DNA of 64,000 nucleotides from Atherinomorus stipes (taxonomy: Eukaryota; Chordata; Actinopteri; Atheriniformes; Atherinidae), in the NCBI GenBank assembly GCA_023101725.1, contig JALJCO010003910.1, positions 186,001 to 250,000 of the forward strand, written 5' to 3'. The notes beneath the pieces are model-generated. The model was given only the letters and a program-made list of their open reading frames with translations. It ran no database searches and was not told the DNA's origin. Both the position numbers and the translations under genes were made by a program. Of the stretch, positions 48,850-60,459 are shown piece after piece; within the stretch, counting starts at the first letter, position 1, and each line of letters begins with the position of its first letter.

Positions 48850-50960
48850 TAACAACTAGACGTCGTTTCCACAACTTCATTCCCTATTAAAGGTGTTTCC
48901 CATTTGCAACACAATACTGACTCAAGACTGACTCATTATACATGAATGCGGGTGAGTCATCATCAGAGCCTCCCCTCTCTGAAAAGACAAAGCAATGCCC
49001 ACGACTCTATTAGTCAGCTATTTGAACAACAGTGTGGCTAAACAGACAGCTGCAGCCGTCTGTGTAATCCCACGTCTACTGCAGCCTTGCTTTTTCAAAA
49101 AGATGACAGCCTTTCATTTGCGAATATGAGCATGGCAGTATCATGGGAGCTGTGCTCTGATAGGCAAAAGGGAATTTATTGAAACTAGCTCTAATAATGT
49201 GGATTTAATTATCTAATTGCATGGAAACTTAAAAGATGTTCTGAACCACCTGCAGCTGTTTTTTTAATTAATATTTGAAAGCCTTGAAATACACATTTGT
49301 TTTTGTTATGTAAGTGTAGACATACGGAGTCTTTTGTACTCCATAAAGGTTAGGTTTTCTCAACTGCTGCTTTTCAACAAAAGCAAAAAGGAAGAAAGAA
49401 AAAAGCACTTCTCTTTTGCATTTACATCTCAGTCTGACAAACGTTCGCAGCCTGACAGGGAAGAAGTTGGATAACAGCCTCGCTGCCCACTCTTCCATTT
49501 CAACTCTGTCTCGTCTAATCCCGACTATTTGAATTCCGAGACGCTCTCTGTCACCATTTCAGCATCGCTGTAGACATATTGAGCTGTCAAATCAGGTTCT
49601 ATTTTCTCTCTCATCCAGCATTCCTGACGATTAAATTACGAAGCTTAAAAAGACTCAACTCTGAGTCAAAACACGGGCTATTTAAAGCCAGACATGTTCA
49701 ATCACAGCTGATGTTACCCGCACTTTACCTCTGCTTCTACACGGATAATACAGCCGGTAGCATTAATCTGGAAGCGCGCCTCGGCCTGCGGCTCTGGGGG
49801 GACTCAGATGTTCTGAAGTTGCACCTAAAGAACAGATTTGACTGTAAATCTTACGGCTTACTCTTGATGTATTCACACGGCACATACGCTTTAATGCAAT
49901 TGTACAGTTTCGTTTAATTGGCTTTCCTCAAATGTTGGAAGTGTGGCTAAAGTGTGGTGACAGACAGTTTAGATAAGAGTTAACATCTCAGAGACAACAC
50001 TATATCTTGTCTGACGGAGATGGCAAAGCTGGACCACAATTTGTTTTCCTACTTGCTCTAGATTGCTACGTCGCCTTCCCAGCCGGCAGCAGCAGTCCTC
50101 ATCCATCTCTTTGTCCTTCTCTTTGTTGTGATGGAGTACATGCATCACCCTTTCTTAGACTCTGTGATTCATTTGGTGCCAGCATCCTAACTTAAAGCGA
50201 TGCAAACACAGCTCAAGTGCAGGTCAGAGCAAAAATCAACATAGTATTCATAAGCAACAGGTAGCACATCTGTTGTCTGAGACAATATTTGTTGATACCA
50301 TGGAACACCGTCATATTATGGGCAGGTCTTACCCTGCAGGTTCAGCTAGTTTGAAAATACTTTTCTGTTCACCGTGAAAACATTGTATGCTTTAAAGTCA
50401 CAGCTCCAAGGTGGGGCAAGGTGAGGCTGAGACCGTCACGTAAGGCTTTTCTGTCCAATCCTGGCGCTTCTTTTTTTACCCCCTTCTCTTTTAGCTTTTC
50501 TGAGATTTACACTTCTCGCCTTTTCTACTATTAACCTAACCTTTTTTCAAGGCAACACACATCAGATGGAAAGTATAGCATAAGGAATCCAATTCAAACC
50601 CCTTCCATTTACCTCTCTTTAGATGTTTCATTTCTTTTTATATGCCAGGGATGAACTTGTATCCCTTGGCATGATCCTTGCAGGTTGTATGATAAAAAGC
50701 AGCAAAATAAAAAATATATATATATATAGGCTTGACCTTTTTCTGTCCTCCTGGAGCTTTTTGTTGTGTTCAACTAAAATCCATATACACAGCTGAAAAG
50801 CAATTAATCTGAGTTACAACTGGTTTGTTTTCAGTTTTACAATATAGACAAAAATAAAGCGCCTTACCCAAGACAGAGAGAAACACTAAAAAAGACTTTT
50901 CTTGGATGGGAAGTGGGTGCAGTGTGTCAGTTTCTTCATGCGCTGATGTTAAAAAATGTC
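48850..50960. other. No gene recognised
   Basis: Presumed 5' flank or intron of the GJB3-like gene. Chance ORFs only; a short TA run at 50712-50728. Confidence 0.4.
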
Positions 50961-50970
50961 TGGGACTTAC

Positions 50971-51065
50971 CTGGTAGGGCTGGACTTATGGGAGGGCCGG
51001 GTTGCAGGGTGTCAACTTGCAGGAAGCGTTGAGGACAGGGAGGAGCTCACCTCAGGGTATTATTA
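50971..51065 (-). promoter_or_regulatory. Candidate noncoding 5' exon of the GJB3-like gene
   Basis: On the minus strand a long pyrimidine tract ending cttctccag and, 95 bases on, a near-perfect donor CTACCAG then gtaagtcc bracket a possible exon. It could splice to the acceptor just before the connexin ATG (about 4.5 kb). No coding content is seen. This is inference from splice-site quality alone. Confidence 0.3.
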
Positions 51066-51069
51066 CTGG

Positions 51070-53720
51070 AGAAGGAAGTGAAAGAGAAATGTAGAAAAGA
51101 AAGAGAAACAGTTAAACCGGACGAGAAATGATGTGATAATGAGAGTTAGAGCAAAGAGATTTAGAGTAAACGGAGCAGCTGGAAAACCAGGCAGGTCTGG
51201 ATTGCGTTGCAAGACTCGAAACCGATGCAAATAAGCATATTAGCATGCAAAGTGTATTCTGCGTGTTAGCGCTGATTTTAGACGTTTAACCTTTAACTCC
51301 AGTGTTGAATCCTCTTTGCCTGCTTACACAGTGTTTGTATGCAATTATAATTGTACATGTGCAGAAAAAAGTGCACTGCAGGCTCCTTCTTGTTGGCCCA
51401 CTCACAATGAAAATCTGATACACACTTGACACAAGTTTAGACAAAACATTGGGGGAGTTCCCCCACAACAGCTTTAGAAAGAAGCTCATAGATCCAATGA
51501 TATAGTGCAAATATTGCATAAATAAAAATATTTTCCCTCATGAGATGATATATTAAAATTCCACAAGGTAAATCACACTTCTTTCCACTCAGCACTAACA
51601 AATGCAACATGATCCGCACAGTCAAACAAATAATAGATGTATTTTTATGGCATAGAATCCCACATGTTCCTAAGCAAGGAGAGAAATCTCAGTGGTGGGG
51701 CTTTTTATCATTTGTTTGTCTGCTTTGTTGCTTTGTTTAGTTTCTAAGTGACTTGCTGACACACCCATTTGGTAATTCCCTGAATACAGCATGTACTGTA
51801 AATGTAAGCACTTACTGTAAGTTGTCAAAGATGTAGATGCTCCTAATACTGAAGGACACGAAGTAAAAACAAACAGCATAATCAGTTGTTGGGATTTTAC
51901 TGCTGTAGTGCTGCTACAATGTGATCAGGTGGAAAAAATGGAAAGAATGAACTCAGAGTAATGATTCAGTTCATTAGGGTGTGTCAAAGTGATGATACCC
52001 AACTTTACCTGGAACTTAAAAGCCACAAGTCAGGCAATTTAATTTGGTTTCTGTTACGCCAGTCAGTCCTTTTTAAAAAGAGGAGATTGTACCCGGCTTA
52101 AAATAGAACAGTCTGCAGATAGCTGAGTTCTGCAATAAATATGATACTATCTTGCACCGAGGCGACGCAGACAGGAGGAAGATCAGACAGAGAGAGATGA
52201 ATTCCTTTCAAAGAAAGAATATGTTATTCCCTCTATTGGCCTCTAGAGAATGCTGATGCTCCACCGGCTTATTCTGCTCTTTTTCTGTTAAGCCGACAGG
52301 AAAATGGAGAGAAAGGCGAGAAATGTTAAGTAGTCGGAGGACAGGGAGTCTCATCTCTCCTGTTGCCAAAAACCAAGCGCCATGGTGTGTCAGCAAGGCA
52401 GAGAAGCAGCCTGGGATCTGAGAAATGCCACGTAACTAGTTGCCATCAGTTGCGCGGCTGTTCGAAAACAAGCTTTTCTATGATTCTAAGGACTAAACAT
52501 TAAAAAAAAAAGATGAGATGCTTTTTGTTGAAACAGCATATTTAATTCTGTGATCTCTCGTGGTTCTTTATACTTTGGCAACATGGGATGCTAACGTATC
52601 TCAGCCAGAGTGAGACTGTTTGATTAATAAGGTTCTGGATTAAATAAGCAGGAAGCATATAGTGAACTCAGCCTGTACATCTGGGTATGAACATTACATG
52701 TGGAGGTGCTTTACAGGTGAGTCTGAGTGCAGGCTGACTCACTGCTGGTCACGGTGATGCTAAAGCACCCAGAGGTCATTTTTACGCCTGGTTTGTTTGT
52801 TTGTTTGAGTCTGAACTTGAGCCCGATGGTTCAGCATTCCTGTAACCCTGCCGCTCTGCCTTCACAATTATGTTTTGCAATGTGCCATTTTCCCCTCATC
52901 GTAGTGCAGGTGTTCACTACGGTTGCCAGAAAATATTGCCACAAACAAAGTTCTCTTCCTTTAGAGACCAAAGTTATGTAACTTTAGATTGTTATTATCT
53001 TGTGGTATGCCTCTTTGGCCTTTTATTCTCTCTTTCCCATGCGGCAAAACAAGAATGCTGCTAATGATGAGCAGTGGATACAAACTCTCTGTCACAAAGG
53101 ATTTGATTGAATGCATTTAAAATTAAGATAAATATAAAGCAGAAAGAAGCATTCAGCTTTAATTAAGACATGGACTCGGAAATCTCTGAGGTGAAAACTC
53201 TGTACAGTTCAGCCTTCTGGTACCACTCAGAGTCCAAAAACAGATGACTGTGGATGTAGGGTGTGTCAGCGGTAGACAAACAGCTGAGTACATGGTATGG
53301 GTGGATCACTTTATGGCATGTTGTGGGACCAATCCCCTGCTCTTCAGAGGAGGAAGCAGGAATAATCTAGTAGTTCCATTCTGGGAGAAGAGATGGAGGA
53401 CTGGACAGCACTTCACACCCTCAATGCCAAACAAACCGAGTATCTTTAGTCAGAGGCTTCTCACTGCAGAAACAGTCTATTTTACAAAGTTTTACAGTCT
53501 TATATTCAGCAAAAATGGTCTCAACGATCTTGATTTGAGAGTAATATACTTGACAAGAGCAGAATGTGTAAGATGTTTAAAATATGTTTTGAGAGTATGT
53601 CGTATGACTTCGTAACTTAATCCTAAAAGTGGTTATTTTATATGCATATTAAGTTAAATTGTCCCACTAAGTCACTGTTTCAGATTACTTTGTGTCTTTC
53701 ACTCCCAATGATAGCTGTAA
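51070..53720. other. No gene recognised
   Basis: Noncoding sequence, possibly upstream of the GJB3-like gene. No element with clear ends seen. Confidence 0.45.
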
Positions 53721-53754
53721 AAACATGTTTTAAGACCTCCTGGATCAGTTCATA

Positions 53755-55300
53755 TACACAAGTTTCTTGTAATAAGAAAAAAATATCTAGATTTTACACA
53801 AGTGGGAACTAGCTTAAAACAAGCATTGATTTCAAGTTTCTTTCTGTGAAAAAAACTTAAAACTAGTCTGGCAATGCTTCTTTGCTGTGTATTTGCTTTC
53901 TCATTTTGAGCGAAAAAAATCTTAAAAAAAAGAGAAATTGACCAGGACTTCAAGATCTGGTAGCTAAGAGGTGCACTTTAAAGGAATAGTGCACCCACAG
54001 AATGATGTGCATTCATTTTCTTCTCACCCTCATGCTGAGCAAGACTGTGGAGCACTTTTTTGATATCTCAAATGCAGCCAGCCGGAGATCCGGGGTTTTT
54101 TCTTTTTCCCTATTTTTTATATTGGAGGTAACCAGGGCTCGAACCAAAAAGGTCCAAAAAAGTCCACAAAAACTTTGCAATATTTCTCCATACTGCTCGT
54201 TCATTGTAATCCAAGTCTCCTGAGTGGGTATAGCATCCATAATGTACTCGAAACGACATCATTTAGTATATTTCTATAGCCTAAATACTACATACTGTAG
54301 CTGCCACGAAGCGCACCCCTGCGAGTTCACGACACTACAGAAGCCGCGGCAGAAGAGATCATGCATTCTCTTTTTCTTTCTTTCTTTGTTTTAAATAAAT
54401 ATCCAACCCCTCTTGTGTTTGTCCCGGTTTGTCTGCAGTTCGTTCACTCTTAGCACAGTGTAAACAGCTAATTTCTTCTTCTACACTTGCATTATTGGCA
54501 GAGTAAGCGCTGAACACCGCAGCTTCTGTAGTGTTGTGAACTTGCAAGGACGTGCTTTGTGGCAGCTAGATGTGCTACTGTTTAGGCTATAAAAATATAC
54601 AAAATGATGTCGTTTGGAGTAAATTCTGGACGCTACCCACTCAGGACACTTGGATCACATTGGATGAGCGGAATGGAGGAATATTGCCAAGTTTTTGTGG
54701 ACTTTTATGGACACCTCCATTACATGAAAGTTGGGGAAAAACGAAAACCTGTCCGATCTCCGGCTGCATTTAAGATATTAAAAAAGCGCTCCACAGTGTT
54801 CCTCAGCATGAGGGTGAGTAGAAAATGAACGCACATCATTCTGTGAGTGTACTATTCCTTTAACCAGCCAGAAGATTGTAGGTTTAACTCCTTTGTCATC
54901 CTGATCAATCTGGCCCTTGGCAAAATGAAACCCTTTAACAAGTGCCATTTGGGTATGTGGGTGGTTGAACGGTTTCGTATGGTGCTGCCCCTTCAGTATG
55001 GGGTTGCTACTGCCTTTCAAAAAAGGCGTTTCAGCAATTCTCAAATTAAGAAAAATTTTTTGTTTTAAGATCTTTTCTTATAAAATTAGAAAGAAACAAC
55101 ACTGAAACGAAGCATTAGGGGGTTTTCACTAAATGGGGGGCTTGAAATGAGAGTTTTAGACTTTGTTTCACAATATTTCTCCGTCTACAGTCTAGATATT
55201 TTTTCTTAATTCAAGAAATCTTACCCTATTGGCAGTTTTACTCTTCTCAATTTCAGTGGTTTTTAACTCATAAAAACCACAATTTTTTTGCAGTGTGGCT
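53755..55300. repeat. MITE of the cactgcaaaaa type split by an insertion
   Basis: 53755-53905 and 55035-55300 hold related A/T-rich text on ttcttaa-ttaagaaa themes and the right end ttttttgcagtgtgg, known to me from fish. The long-TIR copy B lies between them. Left end uncertain. Confidence 0.4.
53980..54861. mobile_element. Long-TIR non-autonomous element, copy B
   Basis: Ends aaaggaatagtgcacccac and gtgagtgtactattccttt, inverted over about 100 bases or more. Homologous to copy A along its length but lacking the internal MITE and long AAAG array. Confidence 0.75.
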
Positions 55301-55309
55301 ACTGCAATA

Positions 55310-57900
55310 ACAGGTCATTCCTGCCCACTAAAATAACCTTTTACTGCTTAATGCCTGTGCCTAGAGAGGGGATGGATGAAATCAATAATCTATGTGCCTC
55401 TTTATTGGGTACTACTTCTAAAACTAAATACAACGCACAGCTGTTATCAAAGTGTTCATGGCAGACAGCACATAATGTAGTGAAGTCACAGGCTCAGATC
55501 AAGCTCAGACACAACAGCTTGCCATGTCTGTTGTATGAACCTACAAATGTGGCCATATTATTCAGAGAACAAATGCTATCGTATATAGCATGAGAGAAAC
55601 ATGAGGAGTAATGCCTCGCCTTGAGTTTCTTCTCAGGGAGGCTGACTCATTCTTGACCCACATGAACTCTATGCAACAAAAACAGCTTGCACTGCACTTT
55701 CAGTTTATTAAGTACCTGCCTCAGTTAAACAACCTTCTTGCAGCCATTATTTATCCTCCCAAATGCTTGTCTAAATACATATAAATCCAATCAACCAATT
55801 TCACAAACGAGTTCTCAAAGTTTGTGAGACAATGTGAAGATTTTTGAGCTTGAAAGGGATATGATTCACGTTTTTTTTATTAGACACAAACTGCACATAT
55901 ACTGCTATGAATCAGCAGGGCAGACTTTGCAATGGCATTTTCAAAGAAGTTTTTTTTTTTTTTTCCTTAAAATTCAGGTTTACAACTCTTCTTAAGGGCT
56001 GAAGAATAAAATGCTGGTCCCAGTGAGCAGTGGGAGCATATATCAAAAGATGTTTTTTTTTTTTTTTCCCTAAACACCTCACAGAACACATTTAAGATGA
56101 GAGCATGATAAAAGAAAGCTGTCTCTAAAGACTCTACATTGGAGAAATATGAAAAGTGAACCAAATGACAGTTAACACCTCTTCCCCCACAGGGATGCAA
56201 AGGGAAGCAGGGCATCTGGAGATGGTGGATCACACGACTGCAACCTGAACAGGATGCAGAAATGTCTCTTGTTCTCTAACAAAGGGCTCAGAATGATTGG
56301 CTAAGCTGAACTGTCATTATGCAAAAACCACTACATAAGTGACAAAGCCCACATGCAGTAGACAAAAAACAGTGGAACAAGTTCATTATCTTGTATTGAG
56401 TTATTTTACAAATTGTGAGATATTTTAACAATAAGACTCATGAATTAGCCTGTTTGATCCTTTTTCTAGCAAAAACCAATGTTTAAAAATCCTGCATTTC
56501 CTTTTTAACTGTCAGATCTGAGCTTCAAATATGGTGAAACACTGTGCTATCCATCTGCAGCAGTCCCATCAAACTTCTGACTCGTCTCTTTGATCATCCT
56601 CAACAAAATTCCCTCCCACAATGCCCCCCTCCAAGTTTTCCCGCTCTATCCTGCCTCCCTTTCTCACTGTCTTGCCAGAGACTGGTCCCATTACCGTCAC
56701 AGTCATTGCTCCAGCTTGGGTCATTCCCTAGTGTGTCAGAGTTGATGACACCAAGCTAGGCACCCTTCCTTTCACTGCATGTTGTGACAGCAACACGTCT
56801 CCACCATCACTATGGATGATATCAAGATGCCCCCTGAAGGAGGTCAGCATATTCTTTCTAGTCCTTTCCTGTCCATTAGATTGACTCCTGAGGAAAAATA
56901 TAGTCAGTCAAAACATCACTGTAAAGCATATTCCCCAAAAACATTTTAAAAAACACAAACCAAAAGCTTATTTATGTCCCTTTTTATCTGATAAGATAAT
57001 TTAATATGTTTTGGTCCTTAAATGTAAAAATAGAAATACAATTTACACATCATTAAAGCCACATACAACACCAATAGATGGCTCTGTGAATTTTCTGAAG
57101 GTTTTTGTTTTTTATTTAGTTTGAGCACTTATAACACAAAAACCCACATACAGCAGCATTTGACAGAGCAAATTCACTCAACAGAAAAATGCAAGCACAA
57201 AAATAAAGAAAAAAGAAGAAAAGAGACAAAAGCAAGAAGAAACAAACAAAAAAACAACCCCATACTTAAAGGTAGAATTCAAAGTCCCCCTCCCCCTTTT
57301 CTGTTTCTACTAGTCAAACTGAGTGCCCCTCCCCTCGGGCTAATCGCTCTTCAGCCCCAAGCCTTTCCCTCAAAGTTCAGAAGCGGGTGAAAGCCAAATC
57401 AATACTCACCCTGGTTTTCAAGCACACACTGTCTAAAGCTCTTTTTTTCGTTGCGTCCATCATATTTTTTTTTCTCAAGAATTTAAGTGACTGGTTTCTA
57501 CTCCACTTGATGAGTTTATCCCCACAGAGTGCTACGACTTTAGCGCAGTCATTGGCCAGAGAAAAATATGCAAATTTCTGCCCAGAAACATCCCAAACAC
57601 ACAAAAACAAAGGGAAAAACCAAAATACAGTCAGGGGGAGAGGGAGTTGCAAACAAAGTAGCCGCCACTCAAGAGTAGAGCTCCAAAGGTGTGGATTGAG
57701 ACACAAATCACTTCGCAAGTCTAGAATTCATTTTCATGGGGAAAACATCTACCTTTAATGCTTGAAAAGGAGTGGGTGAAAAAAGAAACTTGTTTAATCT
57801 TACCCTGTATAACGTCATTAACTTGTCATGATAAAGTTTTAGTACTCATTCCTGATTCCCAAAACTCAAACCAGGACAAAAAATGCACCAGATCACAATA
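55310..57900. other. No gene recognised
   Basis: Chance ORFs (for example the Lys-rich one at 57121-57390) with no domain. Poly-T runs at about 55950 and 56055. Confidence 0.45.
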
Positions 57901-57906
57901 AACCTA

Positions 57907-58795
57907 CACCGCCTGGCCCCAAAAAAAGTCGCCACCTGGATTTAGCTAAGCAAATAGGTACGAGCCTCCTATTGGATAATTACTGCATGGGCGATTATCT
58001 TTCAGCTGACAACAAGTTATTTAACCCCAACTGGTGCAATGAGTTGCTTCTCATTTCCTAGACAACCATGTGAGACACATCCGTGATCTTGGAAAAGATG
58101 TTAGTCTGTCTGAGAAGGGTCAAATCACTGGCATCAAGAGGTGAAAACATCTAAGGAGATGCAGAAACTACTAAAACTGGCTTCAGAACAGTCCAACGCA
58201 TTATGAAAAACTGGAAAGGTAGTGGACCATCGTCTTCCAGGAAGAAATGTGGCCGGAAAGGCAGATGAAGTGATGCAGCATCATGCCTAGTGCTACTGTA
58301 TGAGCCTGTGGGGGCAGTGTAATGATCTGGGGTTGCTGCAGTTGCTCAGGTCCAGGTTCAGCAACAGTATGAGCTCAGATAATGAGGTCAGCTGATACCT
58401 GAATATACTGAATGACCAGGTTATTCCATCAATGGATGTTTCTTTCCTGATGGCACGGCCATATTCCAAGATGACCGTGCCAGAATTTATCGGGCTCAGA
58501 TTGTGAAAGATGGTTCAGGGATCATCAGACATCATTTTCACACATGGATTGGCCCCCACAGAGTCCAGACCTGAACCCCATTGAGAATCTTTGGGATGTG
58601 CTGTGGTCAGACTCTACAATCATCATCAAGATCTTGGTGAAAAATTGATGCAACAGGATGCAAATAAATCTGGTGACATTGCAGAAGCTTCTGGAAACAC
58701 AGTGAATGCTGCCGCAATCAAAGCTAAAGGCGGTCCAACCAAATGTTAAATGTTTGACCTTTTTTTTGTTGGCGACTTTTTTTTTGGCCGGGCAG
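57907..58795 (+). mobile_element. Tc1-like element fossil
   Basis: Inverted ends caccgcctggccccaaaaa and ttttttggccgggcag, next to TA. Plus-strand transposase remnants include RDLGKDVSLSEKGQ at about 58080, the [13 protein letters not shown] motif at about 58568-58607 and AAAIKAKGG at about 58710. Frame breaks make it inactive. Confidence 0.85.
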
Positions 58796-58984
58796 TATAT
58801 TTAATAATATTTACATCATTCATTATCATAAGAATTATTACTACTAGAGAATATGTTGGTGTCATCTGCAAAAAATATGACAACTTAAGCTTTAGTAATA
58901 CTTATTATGAACTTGAATATACAGTAAATGAGGAACTAAACAAACTAAATTAAATGGATGAACAGTAATAAATTATCATTATAT

Positions 58985-59135
58985 GGCAGGACTGGATGGC
59001 ATTCAATCCCCAGACTCCCAGGTAAGAGTCATGCACTCCAACCATTCAGCCAAAGATACATCCCTGTGCCCACAGGCACATCATCAATCAGAGGCATAGT
59101 GACAGGACCCCACACTCTCACAGTTAAATAAATTA
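58985..59135 (-). repeat. tRNA-like dispersed repeat, copy 2
   Basis: Same orientation and order as 48660-48845, including the gaggcatagtgacagga part outside the tRNA-like head. Diverged. Confidence 0.55.
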
Positions 59136-59574
59136 TAGATGATGTACCATGAAATTTTCAACATTTTTTTTACTATTTCACCTTGAGAGATATTTGTCTT
59201 ATATGGTTGAATTATGTAATCCTATAGTCTTTCTCTGAGTGACAACCCCGTCCTCAGTTCTGGGTTGTTTATGAAGTTAACCGGGGGTTAAGCTGTTGGG
59301 AGCAAGGCCACATCTTAACCACCCCTTTAGTCACCTGTTAGGCTTCTTACACCTCATTCACCCTCAGCAGAATTTGTCTCGCTCTCTCAATCCCACACTC
59401 CATATTGCTGTCCTCATTTGCCCACCCCATATCCATTTATTCTACCCCTTCATCATCCTTTCATCCTCCTTCCATCATTCCATCTTGACTGACTTTTACT
59501 GGCTGCAGAAAGCTCTGAAAAGACACAAGATGCAAACTGGAGTACAGTCGTGCTGCGCTGATTGCCTATTGATT

Positions 59575-60338
59575 TAAAGCAGAACTCAGTAACTTCAGCT
59601 CGGGGCTCCCCCTAGTGGCGTCCTTTCACTGTCGTGTTCAACCCCCCTTTACACCCCCACAGCACACAGACGGCTTCTCTACCTGTCTTTCCTCTATTTT
59701 GATCGCTGGATATATTTCTAAGCTTTTTCTAGCTTGTTGATGCTACGTTGCTGCGTTGGTAGCAGCACCACGTCTCCCTCCACTCAAAGCAAAGACCTGT
59801 CTCTTCTGAAACGGGACGTTTTACCCGCGATTTGCGGGTAAATATGCCGTGGATTATGTTTTTCACTGGTGTTGGCGAGTAGCAGGTAAGAATACAAACT
59901 TTTATTTACTTTTTGCGGACGTGACAAGTGATTATTGAGCCTGAAGCAGTGATGCTTCACCCGGCGCCCAGGCAGCGCAGCTACGTGAATCACTCTGGTC
60001 CAGCAAAGAGTTGGTTATGAGAGCCAGGAGCCGTGTTTAGGTGGTGTGAAGCTAAAGAAATGTTTTCTTCGAATTAGCGCTTGTAGTCTGGTTAAAATCA
60101 GAGCTGGAAGCAGCTCGGTAGATAGGGGACCTGAGTACCGCACAGCGGTTTCTGTTGTCGCAAGTTCTGCTCGGGTCGACGCAGGCAAAGTTGTTTTTAG
60201 CTGCTCGCAGGCCAGAGGCCCCGGCGGGAGGGGGGGGGCACATTGAATCGCTCCGTAAACACTTTGTTTAGCCCCACGGGGATTCCGAAAAGCATTTATT
60301 GAGGTAAAAAAGTTAGTGTGTTCCCCTTTAAGTCAAGC
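59575..60338. repeat. CpG-rich dispersed repeat
   Basis: Starts tttaaagcagaactcagt, has cggggctccccctagtggc, and ends gtgtgttcccctttaag. The ends are weakly inverted. It is much richer in CpG than its surroundings and I recognise its start as repeated in fish. Contains opposite-strand chance ORFs. Confidence 0.45.
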
Positions 60339-60436
60339 GAAACATTGAAAACCTGTGGGACAGTGGCCCTCGGGGACCCGTGCTACAGAGGAAATTGTCA
60401 GTGGCAGGAATGTTTTAAAGACTTGGAATAGAGGTT

Positions 60437-60459
60437 CCCCCCCCCCCCCCCCCCCCCAG
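60437..60459. repeat. Poly-C run
   Basis: About 22 consecutive C. Length may be unreliable in assembly. Confidence 0.9.

Noticed and set aside
57121..57390. 89-residue Lys/Asn-rich ORF
   Set aside because: Composition follows an A-rich tract; no conserved pattern.
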